Part shown: positions 1 to 8,792 of the stretch, in pieces
Layout of the letters: each line of letters opens with the position of its first letter
Numbering within the stretch: the stretch's first letter is position 1
Assembly: GCA_016297585.1 (NCBI GenBank)
Contig: JAEDGJ010000001.1
Coordinates: 1 to 62,235, forward strand
DNA from: Clostridiaceae bacterium
Lineage (GTDB): Bacteria > Bacillota > Clostridia > Oscillospirales > QAMX01
Reading direction: 5' to 3'
Length of the DNA: 62,235 bases
Made by a program: the position numbers and the translations under genes
Notes under the pieces: model-generated
Told to the model about the DNA's origin: nothing
The model's database searches: none
Seen by the model: the letters and a program-made list of their open reading frames with translations, nothing else

Positions 1-222
1 AAGGTCGACTGCGTCGTCATCGATAACGAGCCCGCCAAGGCGTTTGTCGCCGAGGTCGACGGTCTGAAGATCCTCGAGACCGAGTACATCGAGGAGCAGT
101 ACGCCGGTGCGATGAGCAAGGACAACGCGGCGCTCTACGACGCCGTGAATAACGCGCTCAAGGAACTGATCGCCGACGGCACCGTGCAGGCCATCATCGA
201 CAAGTACATCACGGCGGACTGA
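1..222 (+). CDS. Amino-acid ABC transporter substrate-binding protein, C-terminal fragment
   Basis: The reading frame is open from the first base to a TGA at 220-222, giving the last 73 residues of a protein whose start lies outside the window. The end has the look of family 3 solute-binding proteins: a 'VIDNEPAKAFV' hinge-region segment and a terminal 'ADGTVQAIIDKYI' helix. The following genes are a matching permease and ATPase, so this is very probably the extracellular receptor of a polar or charged amino-acid importer. Substrate specificity cannot be judged from the fragment. Confidence 0.9.
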   Translation, partial: KVDCVVIDNEPAKAFVAEVDGLKILETEYIEEQYAGAMSKDNAALYDAVNNALKELIADGTVQAIIDKYITAD

Positions 223-252
223 TTTTTGGCCCGTTTCTTTGAAAAAGATTTC

Positions 253-283
253 GGTAAGGGGTTCAGCGATTGGACCCCTTACC
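253..283 (+). other. Intercistronic hairpin between binding protein and permease genes
   Basis: A perfect 10-bp inverted repeat (253-262 with 274-283) with an 11-nt loop sits in the 86-bp gap before the permease gene. No U-run follows, so it is not a classical terminator. Inference: a stabiliser or partial terminator that lets the binding protein be made in excess, a common arrangement in ABC importer operons. Confidence 0.55.
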
Positions 284-308
284 TCCGTATTAAGGAGCTT
301 TTGATTGC

Positions 309-1094
309 ATGAATAAGATTTCGCCGGCGACACTCTGGCCGGATGTGGCGCCGGACTGGATACTGAACGGGCCGCAGGGACTCAACGACTTCTTTTATAA
401 GCTGTACAAGTGCTTCGTCTACGACGACCGCTACATGATGTACGTCAAGGGTCTCGGCAATACGCTGCTTCTGACCCTGTTTGCGCTGCTTCTGGGCGTG
501 GCGCTCGGCGTGATCGTTTCGCTGATCCGCGTGTCGTGGGACAAAAACCGCACGGAAATGCGGGGCTTTGGCCGCGTGGTCCTCGGCTTCTGCAACGCGA
601 TCGCGAAGGTGTATCTGACCGTCATCCGCGGTACGCCGGTGGTCGTCCAGATCATGATCATGTTCTTCGTCATCTTCGCGTCCTCCCGCAACAAGATCCT
701 GATCGGCTGCCTGTCGTTCGGCATCAACTCCGGCGCCTATGTCGCGGAGATCATCCGCGCCGGCATCATGTCCATCGATCAGGGACAGACCGAGGCCGGC
801 AACAGCCTGGGCTTTTCCTATGTGCCGACCATGCGCTACATCGTGCTGCCGCAGGCGTTCAAGAACGTCCTGCCGGCGCTTGGCAATGAATTCATCGTGC
901 TGCTCAAGGAGACGGCGGTCGTGGGCTATATCGGCCTGGCCGACCTGACCTACGCCGGCAACACCGTCGGCGGCGCCACCTACGAATACCTGTATCCTCT
1001 GCTGGCCGTGGCCTGCGTGTATCTGGTGCTCGTCATGATCTTCTCGTGGCTCGTAGGCAGACTGGAACGGAGGCTGAGGAACAGTGAGCGATAA
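309..1094 (+). CDS. Amino-acid ABC transporter permease (HisM/GlnP family)
   Basis: 261-residue integral membrane protein. After a soluble N-terminal stretch of about 45 residues come several hydrophobic segments (near 50-70, 95-120, 135-155, 200-220, 230-250). The EAA loop that docks onto the ATPase is visible around residues 155-190 ('EAGNSLGFSY' then 'LPQAFKNVLPALGNEF'), and the 'GTPVVVQ' motif typical of polar amino-acid permeases precedes it. The N-terminus is longer than in many homologues. The gene lies between the binding-protein and ATPase genes and overlaps the latter by 11 bp, so the three form one importer. The purine-rich 'aaggag' at 292-297 supports the ATG at 309. Confidence 0.93.
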   Translation: MNKISPATLWPDVAPDWILNGPQGLNDFFYKLYKCFVYDDRYMMYVKGLGNTLLLTLFALLLGVALGVIVSLIRVSWDKNRTEMRGFGRVVLGFCNAIAKVYLTVIRGTPVVVQIMIMFFVIFASSRNKILIGCLSFGINSGAYVAEIIRAGIMSIDQGQTEAGNSLGFSYVPTMRYIVLPQAFKNVLPALGNEFIVLLKETAVVGYIGLADLTYAGNTVGGATYEYLYPLLAVACVYLVLVMIFSWLVGRLERRLRNSER

Positions 1095-1833
1095 GAACGT
1101 CCTGATTCGGGTCGAGGGCCTGAAAAAATACTACAAAGGCGACGCGATCAAGGCGCTGGACGGCGTGGATGCCGAGATCGCGAAGGGCGAGGTCGTCGTG
1201 GCCGTCGGACCCTCCGGCTCCGGCAAATCCACCTTCCTGCGCAGCCTGAACCTGCTGGAAAAGCCGACGGACGGCCATATCTTCTTCGACGGCGTCGACA
1301 TCACCGACCGCCGCGTGAACATCAATCTCCACCGCCAGAAGATGGGCATGGTCTTCCAGCACTTCAACCTTTTCCCCCATATGACCATCCTGCGCAACAT
1401 GACGCTTGCGCCGATGAAGCTGCGGCACAAATCCCGCGCCGAGGCAGAGGAGCAGGCGATGCAGCTTCTTGGGCGCGTGGGTCTTGCCGACCGCGCGAAC
1501 GCCTATCCGTCGCAGCTCTCCGGCGGCCAGAAGCAGCGTGTGGCGATCGTCCGCGCGCTGTGCATGGAGCCCGAGGTGATGCTTTTCGACGAGCCGACGA
1601 GCGCGCTCGACCCGGAAATGGTCGGCGAGGTGCTCGACGTCATGAAGGAGCTTGCGCACGAGGGCATGACGATGGTCGTCGTGACGCATGAGATGGGCTT
1701 TGCCCGCGAGGTCGGCACGCGCTGCCTCTTTATGGATCAGGGCAAGCTGATCGAGCAGAATACGCCCGACACCTTCTTCGATCATCCGCAAAGTCCGCGT
1801 TTGCAGGCGTTTTTAAGCAAGATATTAAAATAA
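1084..1833 (+). CDS. glnQ: Amino-acid ABC transporter ATP-binding protein (GlnQ type)
   Basis: 249 residues starting at a GTG inside the permease gene. Walker A 'GPSGSGKST' (about 40-48), Q-loop 'QHFNLFPHMT', signature 'LSGGQKQR', Walker B 'VMLFDEPTSALDPE' and the switch histidine in 'VVTHEMGF' are all intact, so it should be an active ATPase. Its length is normal for polar amino-acid importers. The symbol reflects family resemblance; glutamine as substrate is not shown. No convincing terminator follows before the pheS promoter at 1872. Confidence 0.94.
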   Translation: MSDKNVLIRVEGLKKYYKGDAIKALDGVDAEIAKGEVVVAVGPSGSGKSTFLRSLNLLEKPTDGHIFFDGVDITDRRVNINLHRQKMGMVFQHFNLFPHMTILRNMTLAPMKLRHKSRAEAEEQAMQLLGRVGLADRANAYPSQLSGGQKQRVAIVRALCMEPEVMLFDEPTSALDPEMVGEVLDVMKELAHEGMTMVVVTHEMGFAREVGTRCLFMDQGKLIEQNTPDTFFDHPQSPRLQAFLSKILK

Positions 1834-1871
1834 ACGCACGGAAACACGGCCTGTTTGTGCAATTCTACGGC

Positions 1872-1900
1872 TTGCGGCGGCACGATTTTTGGGATATAAT
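1872..1900 (+). promoter_or_regulatory. Sigma-A type promoter of the pheST operon
   Basis: TTGCGG at 1872-1877, 17-bp spacer, perfect TATAAT at 1895-1900. Transcription would begin just before the T-box stem I. Confidence 0.75.
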
Positions 1901-1914
1901 AAAACAAATACCGA

Positions 1915-2212
1915 GAAAAGGCCGTGACCGGGCAAAGTAGCGAGAGCGCCGTCGAGTGATTCCCGACAGAGAGGGACGCGGTACGCTGAGAGGCGTCCAA
2001 CGGAGAATCCGCGCGCGCGAAATTTCACCCGCGAGCCTTCCTGACGGAACGTTTTTCAGATAAAATCAGTAGGTCCGGGAACGTGTTTGCCGCGTTAAGG
2101 CAAAAAAGGTGTCCGCAGAGGGGAAAATGGCCCGCGCTGCGGAAAACCGGGGTGGTACCGCGAAGAAATTCGTCCCCGTGGAGCGGATGCGTCCGTTCCA
2201 CGGGGATTTTTT
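1915..2212 (+). ncRNA. T-box riboswitch (tRNA-Phe sensing) with terminator, pheST leader
   Basis: The leader holds the T-box signature GGGGTGGTACCGCG at 2149-2162, followed by a terminator hairpin (2174-2205) and a U-run at 2207-2212. The bases UGGUACC compete for the terminator in the family mechanism. At the base of stem I, CGGG (1929-1932) can pair with CCCG (2028-2031). The triplet just inside that helix, TTC at 2024-2026 followed by A, fits a phenylalanine specifier codon and agrees with the downstream gene. Uncharged tRNA-Phe would stabilise the antiterminator and switch on pheS-pheT. The outer ends of the element are approximate. Confidence 0.93.
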
Positions 2213-2237
2213 CGATTATAACAACGGAGGTTTTGGT

Positions 2238-3257
2238 ATGCGCGAAGCATTGGAAAAGATTCGTTCGGACGCGCTGGCGGCGATTGCCGGGGCGCGCGAA
2301 ACGTCGGAGCTGGAAGCGCTGCGCGTGCGCTATTCGGGCAAAAAGGGCGAGCTGACCGCGATCCTCAAGATGATGGGCAAGCTCTCCGCCGAAGAGCGTC
2401 CGAAGATGGGACAGCTGGCAAATGAGGTGCGCGCCGCGCTGGAGGACGCGTTTCAGAGCCGTGCCAAGGAGCTCGCCGACCGCGCGATGGAGCAGAAGCT
2501 CCGCGCCGAGACGATCGACGTGACCGTTCCCGCGCCCGAGGCGCCGGTCGGTCATCTGCATCCGCTGACCATCGTCACCCGCGAGATCCGCAGCATTTTC
2601 GAGGCCATGGGCTTTGAGACCGTCGAAGGCCCCGAGGTCGAGACCGACTACTACAATTTCGAGGCGCTCAACACGCCGAAGAACCATCCTGCCCGCGATG
2701 TGCAGGACACCCTCTATTTCTCCGATTCGATGCTCCTGCGCACGCAGACCTCCTCCGTGCAGGCGCGTACGATGGAGAACCGCCGCCCGCCCATCCGCAT
2801 CATCGCGCCCGGACGCGTCTACCGCTCCGACGCCGTCGACGCGACGCATTCCCCGCTGTTCCATCAGATCGAGGGTCTGCTCGTCGACGAGGGCGTGACG
2901 ATGGCCGACTTAAAGGGCGCGCTCGGCGTCTTTGCCAAGGGGCTGTTCGGCGAGCAGACCGCCGTCCGCTTCCGCCCGCACCACTTCCCGTTCACGGAGC
3001 CGTCCGCCGAGATGGACGTGTCCTGCTTCGCCTGCGGCGGCAAGGGCTGCCGCTTCTGCAAGGGCGAGGGCTGGATCGAGATCCTCGGCTGCGGCATGGT
3101 GCATCCCAACGTCCTGCGCGGCTGCGGCATCGATCCGGAAAAGTACTCCGGCTTTGCGTTCGGCATGGGCGTGGAGCGCGTGGCGCTGCTGCGCTATAAG
3201 ATCGACGACATGCGCCTGCTCTATGAAAACGACGTCCGCTTCCTCGAGCAGTTCTGA
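2238..3257 (+). CDS. pheS: Phenylalanine--tRNA ligase alpha subunit
   Basis: 339 residues from the ATG at 2238, preceded by a good AACGGAGG ribosome-binding site. The frame is open upstream to 2109, but that stretch is the T-box terminator and is not coding. The N-terminal coiled coil (about 1-85) is followed by the class II catalytic core, with 'FTEPSAEMDV' and 'GCGMVHPNVLRGCG' and the motif 3 region 'FAFGMGVERVALLRY' near the C-terminus. Forms the (alpha-beta)2 enzyme with PheT, encoded 18 bp downstream. Confidence 0.98.
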   Translation: MREALEKIRSDALAAIAGARETSELEALRVRYSGKKGELTAILKMMGKLSAEERPKMGQLANEVRAALEDAFQSRAKELADRAMEQKLRAETIDVTVPAPEAPVGHLHPLTIVTREIRSIFEAMGFETVEGPEVETDYYNFEALNTPKNHPARDVQDTLYFSDSMLLRTQTSSVQARTMENRRPPIRIIAPGRVYRSDAVDATHSPLFHQIEGLLVDEGVTMADLKGALGVFAKGLFGEQTAVRFRPHHFPFTEPSAEMDVSCFACGGKGCRFCKGEGWIEILGCGMVHPNVLRGCGIDPEKYSGFAFGMGVERVALLRYKIDDMRLLYENDVRFLEQF

Positions 3258-3275
3258 TAAAGGAGGGCTTACACT

Positions 3276-5684
3276 ATGAAATTATCCTATAACTGGCTGC
3301 GCGAGCTCGTGCCCGTCACCGCGTCGCCGAAGGACTATATCGCTGACATGACCATGTCCGGCTCCAAGGTCGAAACGCTCGATTACCTCGGCGCGGAGAT
3401 CGAAAACGTCGTTGTCGGACGCGTCACGGCGATGGAGCACCACCCCGACGCCACGAAGCTCTGGATCTGCCGGATCGACGTCGGCGGCGAGCGCGATCTG
3501 CAGATCGTCACCGGCGCGCAGAACGTCTCCGTCGGCGACATCGTGCCGGTGGCGCTGGACAATTCGAAGCTCCCCGGCGGCGTGGAGATCCACACCGGCG
3601 AGCTGCGCGGCGTGAAGTCCGAGGGTATGCTCTGCTCCCATCAGGAGCTCGGCCTGACGTCGCACGACATCCCCGACGCGCCCGAGCACGGCATCCTGCT
3701 GCTGAACAACACCGCCGAATACGGCGAGCTGACGCCCGGACAGGACATCCGCCCCGTGCTCGGCTTCGACGACTACTGCGTCGACTTCGAAATCACCCCC
3801 AACCGCCCCGACTGCCTGTCCGTCATCGGCCTCGCCCGCGAGAGCGCCGCGACCTATGACATGAGCTTTACACCCGCGACGCCCAAGGTGCACGGCGGCG
3901 CCGGAAAGCTCGACGAGTTCCTGAACGTGACCGTCGAGGAGCCCGAGCTCTGCCCCCGCTATGCCGCGCGGCTCGTGCGCAACGTCCGCATCGCGCCGTC
4001 GCCGAAGTGGATGCGCGACAAGCTCCGCGCGATGGGCGTCCGTCCGATCAACAACATCGTCGACATCACGAACTACGTCATGCTCGAGTACGGCCAGCCG
4101 ATGCACGCGTTCGACTACGCCTGCCTTACTGACAGCCGCATCGTCGTCCGCCGCGCCGGACGCGACGAGGCGTTCCGGACGCTCGACGATCAGGAGAGAA
4201 AGCTGACCGAGAATATGCTCGTGATCGCCGACGGCTCGAAGCCCGTCGCCGTGGCGGGCGTGATGGGCGGCGCGAACTCCGAGATCACCGAAAACACCCG
4301 CAACGTCGTCTTTGAATCCGCGAATTTCTCCGGCGTCAGCATCCGCCTGACGGCGCGCGCGCTGGGGATGCGCACCGAATCCTCCGGCCGCTTCGAAAAG
4401 GGTCTCGATCCGCGCAACGTCGGTCCGGCGCTGGAACGCGCCTGCGAGCTCGTGGAGCTGCTCGGCGCGGGCGACGTCTGCGACGGCGTGATCGACGTCG
4501 ACCATTCCGATCCCGAGCCCCGGCGCCTGACGCTGGACGCCGCGCGCGTCAACCGCTTCCTCGGCATCGACGTGCCCGAGGAGACGATGAAGCGCTATCT
4601 GCGGAACCTGTCCTTCGGCGTCGACGGCAATACCGTGACCGTGCCGTCGTGGAGAAGCGACGTCGAGCAGTTTGCCGACCTCGCGGAGGAGGTCGCGCGC
4701 TTCTACGGCTACGACAAGATCCCGACGACGCTTTTCGCCGGCGCCGCGCCGTATCACCGCTCGGAAAAGATCGCGTTCGAGGACTCGCTGCGCACGATCT
4801 GCGCGGGTCTCGGCTGCGACGAGATCCAGACCTACTCCTTTGTCAGCGAAAAGGTCTTTGACAAGCTGAATCTGCCCGCGGACGACCCCAAGCGCCGCGT
4901 GCTGACGATCATCAACCCCCTGTCCGAGGATATGCGCGTGATGCGCACCACCGCGATCCCGTCGATGCTCGAGGTGCTGGCCCGCAACGCGAACATGAAG
5001 AACGCCCGTGCGCGCCTGTTCGAGCTGTCCTCCACCTATGAGCCCAAACTCCGCGAGGACGGGACCCCCGACAATACGCAGCTTCCCACCGAACGCTGCG
5101 TGCTGACGCTCGGTATGTTCGGCGACGGCGATTTCTTCACGCTGAAGTCCCTCGTCGACGGCATTGCCCGTGCGCTGCGCCTGCCGGAGCTGCGCTATAC
5201 GGCGCAGACGGAGAACCCCGCGTTCCATCCGGGACGCACGGCGGACGTCTATGCGGGCGAGACCTATCTCGGCACGCTCGGTCAGGTGCATCCGCGCGTC
5301 GCGGAGGCGTTCGGACTGCCGGTCGAGGGCTATATCGCCGCGCTTCCGGTGCAGGCGCTGATGGAGGTCCGCGGCGGCATCGTGCAGTATAAGGCTCTGC
5401 CGCGCTTCCCCGGCTGCACCCGCGACCTCGCCGTCGTCTGCGACGAGAGCATCCCGGTGGCCGTGCTGGAGGACGCGATCCGCGCGGGCGTCGGCCCGCT
5501 GCTGGAGAGCGTGAAGCTCTTCGACATCTACCGCTCCGAGGCGCTCGGCGCGGACAAAAAGAGCGTGGCGTTCAGCCTGCTGCTCCGCGATCCGGCGCGC
5601 ACGCTGAAGGACACCGACGCCGACGCCGCGACCGAGAAGGCGGTCGCCGAGCTCGCGAAGATCGGCGCGAAGCTGAGAACCTAA
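3276..5684 (+). CDS. pheT: Phenylalanine--tRNA ligase beta subunit
   Basis: 802 residues, full length. The N-terminal tRNA-binding (OB-fold) domain spans about 40-155. The central B3/B4 and B5 domains are where the bacterial enzyme edits mischarged Tyr-tRNA-Phe. The C-terminal ferredoxin-fold anticodon-binding domain starts near 'ALPRFPGCTRDLAVV' (about 708). AAAGGAGG lies before the start. Co-transcribed with pheS under the T-box. Confidence 0.98.
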   Translation: MKLSYNWLRELVPVTASPKDYIADMTMSGSKVETLDYLGAEIENVVVGRVTAMEHHPDATKLWICRIDVGGERDLQIVTGAQNVSVGDIVPVALDNSKLPGGVEIHTGELRGVKSEGMLCSHQELGLTSHDIPDAPEHGILLLNNTAEYGELTPGQDIRPVLGFDDYCVDFEITPNRPDCLSVIGLARESAATYDMSFTPATPKVHGGAGKLDEFLNVTVEEPELCPRYAARLVRNVRIAPSPKWMRDKLRAMGVRPINNIVDITNYVMLEYGQPMHAFDYACLTDSRIVVRRAGRDEAFRTLDDQERKLTENMLVIADGSKPVAVAGVMGGANSEITENTRNVVFESANFSGVSIRLTARALGMRTESSGRFEKGLDPRNVGPALERACELVELLGAGDVCDGVIDVDHSDPEPRRLTLDAARVNRFLGIDVPEETMKRYLRNLSFGVDGNTVTVPSWRSDVEQFADLAEEVARFYGYDKIPTTLFAGAAPYHRSEKIAFEDSLRTICAGLGCDEIQTYSFVSEKVFDKLNLPADDPKRRVLTIINPLSEDMRVMRTTAIPSMLEVLARNANMKNARARLFELSSTYEPKLREDGTPDNTQLPTERCVLTLGMFGDGDFFTLKSLVDGIARALRLPELRYTAQTENPAFHPGRTADVYAGETYLGTLGQVHPRVAEAFGLPVEGYIAALPVQALMEVRGGIVQYKALPRFPGCTRDLAVVCDESIPVAVLEDAIRAGVGPLLESVKLFDIYRSEALGADKKSVAFSLLLRDPARTLKDTDADAATEKAVAELAKIGAKLRT

Positions 5685-5695
5685 AAAAACAGCAT

Positions 5696-5740
5696 AAAAG
5701 AGGCCGCAGACGGAGTCTTTCTTCGTCTGCGGCCTCTTTT
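5696..5740 (+). terminator. Intrinsic terminator of pheST
   Basis: A 17-bp perfect stem (5696-5712 with 5724-5740) whose 3' arm ends in TTTT; the 5' A-run makes it potentially bidirectional. Confidence 0.9.
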
Positions 5741-5822
5741 GCGAAAAGAGAAAGCGAAAGAGGGGAACATTCCCCCCTTTTCCTGCGTCTGATGCGGAAA
5801 AGAGACCTGAGGAGGGATAACG

Positions 5823-6302
5823 ATGAAAAAAATCGTCTTTGCTGCCTGCCTGCTTGTCTGCATCCTCGCGCTTGCCGGCTGCAGCGCCGCCGAAACGCAT
5901 GAACCGCCCGCCGAAAGCGTATCCGTATCCGAAATCGACCTTTCCGGGGTCCGGGCCATCCGAATCGACAGCGGAACGACGGGGGAAAAGGTGCTTTTGA
6001 CCGGGCCGGACGATATCGCCGCCCTCATTTCCGCCGTCGCGCCGCTTTCCGGGAGCGATCCCATCAGCTCCCGGGGGTATTACGGCTGGACGTACGGGTT
6101 TGAATTTTTTGAAACGCAGTCTCCGGAGGAGAACGACGACCCCGTATGGTCGTTTGCGCTGTTCGACGCAAATGCCGACACCACGTATCTGATCTGCGGG
6201 GTGTACGAGTTCATAAACGGTGTGCAGTACGGCGCGATGTATTCTGTGGATCCGGAGACGGCCGACGCCGTGGAGTCGCTCTGCGCGTCGTTTTACCGGT
6301 AA
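5823..6302 (+). CDS. Small predicted lipoprotein, function unknown
   Basis: 159 residues. The signal peptide has a Lys-Lys N-terminus, a hydrophobic core and the lipobox 'LAGC' ending at about Cys20, so the mature protein should be lipid-anchored on the outer face of the membrane. The rest is acidic, contains 'GYYGWTYGFEF' near the middle, and matches no family I can name. An upstream GAGGAGGGATAACG is a strong ribosome-binding site. It stands alone between the pheST terminator and the convergent 5'-nucleotidase gene. Confidence 0.8.
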   Translation: MKKIVFAACLLVCILALAGCSAAETHEPPAESVSVSEIDLSGVRAIRIDSGTTGEKVLLTGPDDIAALISAVAPLSGSDPISSRGYYGWTYGFEFFETQSPEENDDPVWSFALFDANADTTYLICGVYEFINGVQYGAMYSVDPETADAVESLCASFYR

Positions 6303-6328
6303 AGCGGTTTTTTAGGGTACGCCGGGCG

Positions 6329-8221
6329 TCAGGCACGTCCGGCACGCTTTTTGCGGCGGCGGCGGACGCAGACGGCGATCGGAACGGCGATCACCGCGAG
6401 AAGAACCGGCGGTACGAGGATGACGAGCCATGTCGCGAGCCCCGGACTGCGCAGCACGGCAAGGCCTCCTTCACTGACCTTGACCTTGCGCCCCTCGACG
6501 TCGCGGTACTGCTCGCCGACCACCGGCACGCCGCTGTCATCCGCCGGGAACGACCCGAGATAGTCCCGCAGCGCCGTCCATTCCTTGATCTCGTTCCCGT
6601 CCGCGTCCCGCAGGGCAAAGGCGTAAAAATCCGTCACCGGCACGCCGTTTTCGTCCGTCGGCGTGATCGACAGCAGCCCGCGGCTCAGGCCGTTGAGCAT
6701 GCCGAGCATGTTGACGGCGTACATGTTGCAGACGAGCTTATAGCGCCGCCCGTCCTCGATCGCCTCCCGGCTGCCGTCCGCGCGCACCAGGGCGGCGTCC
6801 GTGACGCGGTCGAGGAGCATGCGCCGGGTGTTGAAGGTATAGGACAGCCCGGCATAGCTCATCTTGATCGAATTGACCAGGGGCCCCGCGGACGCGTCGA
6901 GCTCGATGAGCAGCTTTAATTCCCGGCCGGTGACGTAGGCCGCCACCAGCGGATGCCCGGCGCTGCCGTCCGAGCCGACGCCGAGGGAGCAGACCTCGAA
7001 GACGTTCGCGAGCGTGATGTCCCCCGTGCCGAACGTGCCGCGGATGGTGCCGAGCGGCGCCAGCGCGACGTCGATGTCGTCGATGCCCGCTTCCCGCGCC
7101 GCGTACAGGTAGGAGTCCGCGATCAGGTTGCCGAGCGTGTTTTCCCCGTGCTCCGCGTAAAGCGTGTCGAGCGCCGGGAAGTCAAACGGCGTCCGTGCGA
7201 CAACGGCGTCGAAATCCTCGCCGCCGAGATAGCCATCCCGGATCTCGTCCTTGAACCGTTCAAGCAGCGCGCGGATCTCCGGATCCTCCGGCACCGTTTC
7301 GTCGACCGGCAGCAGCTCGTAGGACAGAACCGAAGCCTTTCCCTGCGCGTCGACGCGCAGCGTGACGGAGCCGAGGAAATTGGCGTATTCCCCGGCCGAG
7401 ACGATGACCGTATCGCCGGAGAGCACCGGCTCCGTGTAGAGCGTGTGCGAATGCGCGCTGATGATCAGGTCGAGCTCCGGAACGCTTTTGGCAAGCTCGA
7501 TATCCTCGCCGCTGGTGCCGTTTCCGTCCGTGCCGCTGTGCGACAGGCAGACGATCACGTCGGCGGAGTCCCCGATGGCGGCGACCGTCTCCTTGGCGCT
7601 CTGGATGTAGTCGGTGAAGGCCATGCCGCTTGTCGGCGCGCATTCCACGCCGTCATGCCCCAGCAGGCCGAATACCGCGACGCGCAGGCTCCCGGCGTTC
7701 AGGATCGTATAGGGAACCGCGCCGACGTTCTCCATCGCGTCCCGCACGGCGCGCTGCTCGTCCGTGAGCTCGCCGGTCAGCACCATGTTGGACTGCACGA
7801 AGACGGGAAGCGGGTCGCCGGACGCCGCGGCGGCGTTCAGCATGGAAGCAAAGCCGTAGCCGCCGAAGTCCATCTCGTGGTTGCCGAGCGTCGTGGCGTC
7901 ATAGCCGAGCGCGCCGAGCATGCGGAGCTCGTAGGCGTCGGTCGAGTAGCCGGCGCCGAACAGAGTGCCCATAGAAAAGTCGCCCGCGTCGAGCACGAGC
8001 GTGTTTTCGGTGCGGTTTTCGCCGATCAGCGTGGCCAGCCTTGCCGCATTGCCGTGCTCACGCCGCACGCCGTCCTCGGAGGAAACGGCGGTTTCCAGAT
8101 AGGAGTGCATATCGTGCGTGAACAGGATGTGCAGCGTGCGGTCTTCGGCGGCCGCGGAGGAGGACAGGAGCGCCAGCGCGAAAAGCAGCGCGAGCAGAAC
8201 GGAAAGTGATTTTCGGATCAT
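6329..8221 (-). CDS. Membrane-anchored 5'-nucleotidase / 2',3'-cyclic phosphodiesterase-like protein
   Basis: 630 residues from the ATG at 8221; the frame is open a further 59 codons upstream, but the signal peptide starting 'MIRKSLSVLLAL' and a promoter at 8259-8287 fix this start. After the export signal the metallophosphoesterase domain shows 'THDMH', 'LDAGDF', 'GNHEMDFG', 'LSHSGTDG' and 'SAHSH'. The C-terminal nucleotidase domain has 'NTLGNLIADS' and 'GTIRGTFGTGDIT'. A final hydrophobic helix followed by 'RRRRKKR' anchors it in the membrane. Likely role: hydrolysis of extracellular nucleotides for salvage. The first motif has His-Asp-Met-His where Asn-Asp-x-His is usual. Confidence 0.9.
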   Translation of the reverse strand: MIRKSLSVLLALLFALALLSSSAAAEDRTLHILFTHDMHSYLETAVSSEDGVRREHGNAARLATLIGENRTENTLVLDAGDFSMGTLFGAGYSTDAYELRMLGALGYDATTLGNHEMDFGGYGFASMLNAAAASGDPLPVFVQSNMVLTGELTDEQRAVRDAMENVGAVPYTILNAGSLRVAVFGLLGHDGVECAPTSGMAFTDYIQSAKETVAAIGDSADVIVCLSHSGTDGNGTSGEDIELAKSVPELDLIISAHSHTLYTEPVLSGDTVIVSAGEYANFLGSVTLRVDAQGKASVLSYELLPVDETVPEDPEIRALLERFKDEIRDGYLGGEDFDAVVARTPFDFPALDTLYAEHGENTLGNLIADSYLYAAREAGIDDIDVALAPLGTIRGTFGTGDITLANVFEVCSLGVGSDGSAGHPLVAAYVTGRELKLLIELDASAGPLVNSIKMSYAGLSYTFNTRRMLLDRVTDAALVRADGSREAIEDGRRYKLVCNMYAVNMLGMLNGLSRGLLSITPTDENGVPVTDFYAFALRDADGNEIKEWTALRDYLGSFPADDSGVPVVGEQYRDVEGRKVKVSEGGLAVLRSPGLATWLVILVPPVLLAVIAVPIAVCVRRRRKKRAGRA

Positions 8222-8258
8222 ACAGGGTATGCCTCGGTTTCTGTATGGATTTTTCCAT

Positions 8259-8287
8259 ATTGTATCACAAAACGCCGCGGGATTCAA
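8259..8287 (-). promoter_or_regulatory. Promoter of the 5'-nucleotidase gene
   Basis: On the minus strand TTGAAT (8287-8282), 17-bp spacer, TACAAT (8264-8259). Confidence 0.65.
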
Positions 8288-8359
8288 CCGCTGCTCTCCG
8301 CAAAAAATACGAATACCGGCCGGAAAGACTATTTTTTGAGGAAAAATCGGCAAAAGGGC

Positions 8360-8387
8360 TTGACAATTCCGGAATTTCCTGTATAAT
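8360..8387 (+). promoter_or_regulatory. Strong promoter of rpsF-ssb-rpsR
   Basis: Perfect TTGACA (8360-8365), 16-bp spacer and perfect TATAAT (8382-8387). Confidence 0.9.
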
Positions 8388-8394
8388 AGTAAAG

Positions 8395-8476
8395 TCATGG
8401 TTTGTGCGCGTCAGACCATATCCTTGCTCCCGGACAGGAAGCGCCGGGGGCCTTATGTCCATAAGGAGGTGTAATC
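8395..8476 (+). promoter_or_regulatory. Structured rpsF leader, candidate S6:S18 autoregulatory element
   Basis: An 8-bp hairpin (8426-8433 with 8444-8451) is immediately followed by a second hairpin, CCTTAT (8451-8456) with ATAAGG (8461-8466), which includes part of the Shine-Dalgarno sequence AAGGAGG of rpsF. The two hairpins share base 8451. Known: rpsF leaders of many bacteria bind the S6:S18 complex for feedback control. Inference: this is such a leader; the exact conserved bulge was not verified. Confidence 0.55.
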
Positions 8477-8776
8477 ATGGAGAAGAAGAACGCGAATTAC
8501 GAGACCATTTTCATCGTCAACGCGGAGCTGGCCGACGATGCGCGCGATGCGCTTGTCGCGAAGTTCAAGACCCTGATCGAGGAAAACGCCGAGATCACGA
8601 AGATCGATGAGTGGGGCAAGCGCCGTATGGCCTATGCCATCAACGATATGCACGAAGGCTATTATGTCTTCATCAGCTTCGTCGCGCCGCAGGCGTTCCC
8701 GGCGGAGCTCGACCGTGTCTACAAGATCACGGACGGCATCCTCCGTTCGCTGATCGTCAACGTCGACGAGCAGTAA
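8477..8776 (+). CDS. rpsF: 30S ribosomal protein S6
   Basis: 99 residues, the usual size. The ferredoxin-like fold opens with 'YETIFIVNAEL' and contains 'EWGKRRMAYAINDMHEGYYVFI', split by the expected basic face that contacts 16S rRNA and S18. AAGGAGG lies 11 bases before the ATG. First gene of the rpsF-ssb-rpsR operon. Confidence 0.98.
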   Translation: MEKKNANYETIFIVNAELADDARDALVAKFKTLIEENAEITKIDEWGKRRMAYAINDMHEGYYVFISFVAPQAFPAELDRVYKITDGILRSLIVNVDEQ

Positions 8777-8792
8777 GGGAGGGTGACACGCG

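Noticed and set aside
2109..2237. 43-codon N-terminal extension of pheS
   Set aside because: It runs through the T-box antiterminator/terminator; the AACGGAGG site and family length place the start at 2238.
3282..5900. 872-codon open frame antisense to pheT
   Set aside because: It mirrors the high-GC codon pattern of pheT, is rich in Arg, Ala, Gly and His, and has no recognisable domain or ribosome-binding site. The same holds for 46235-49741, 52144-54627 and 23800-26385.
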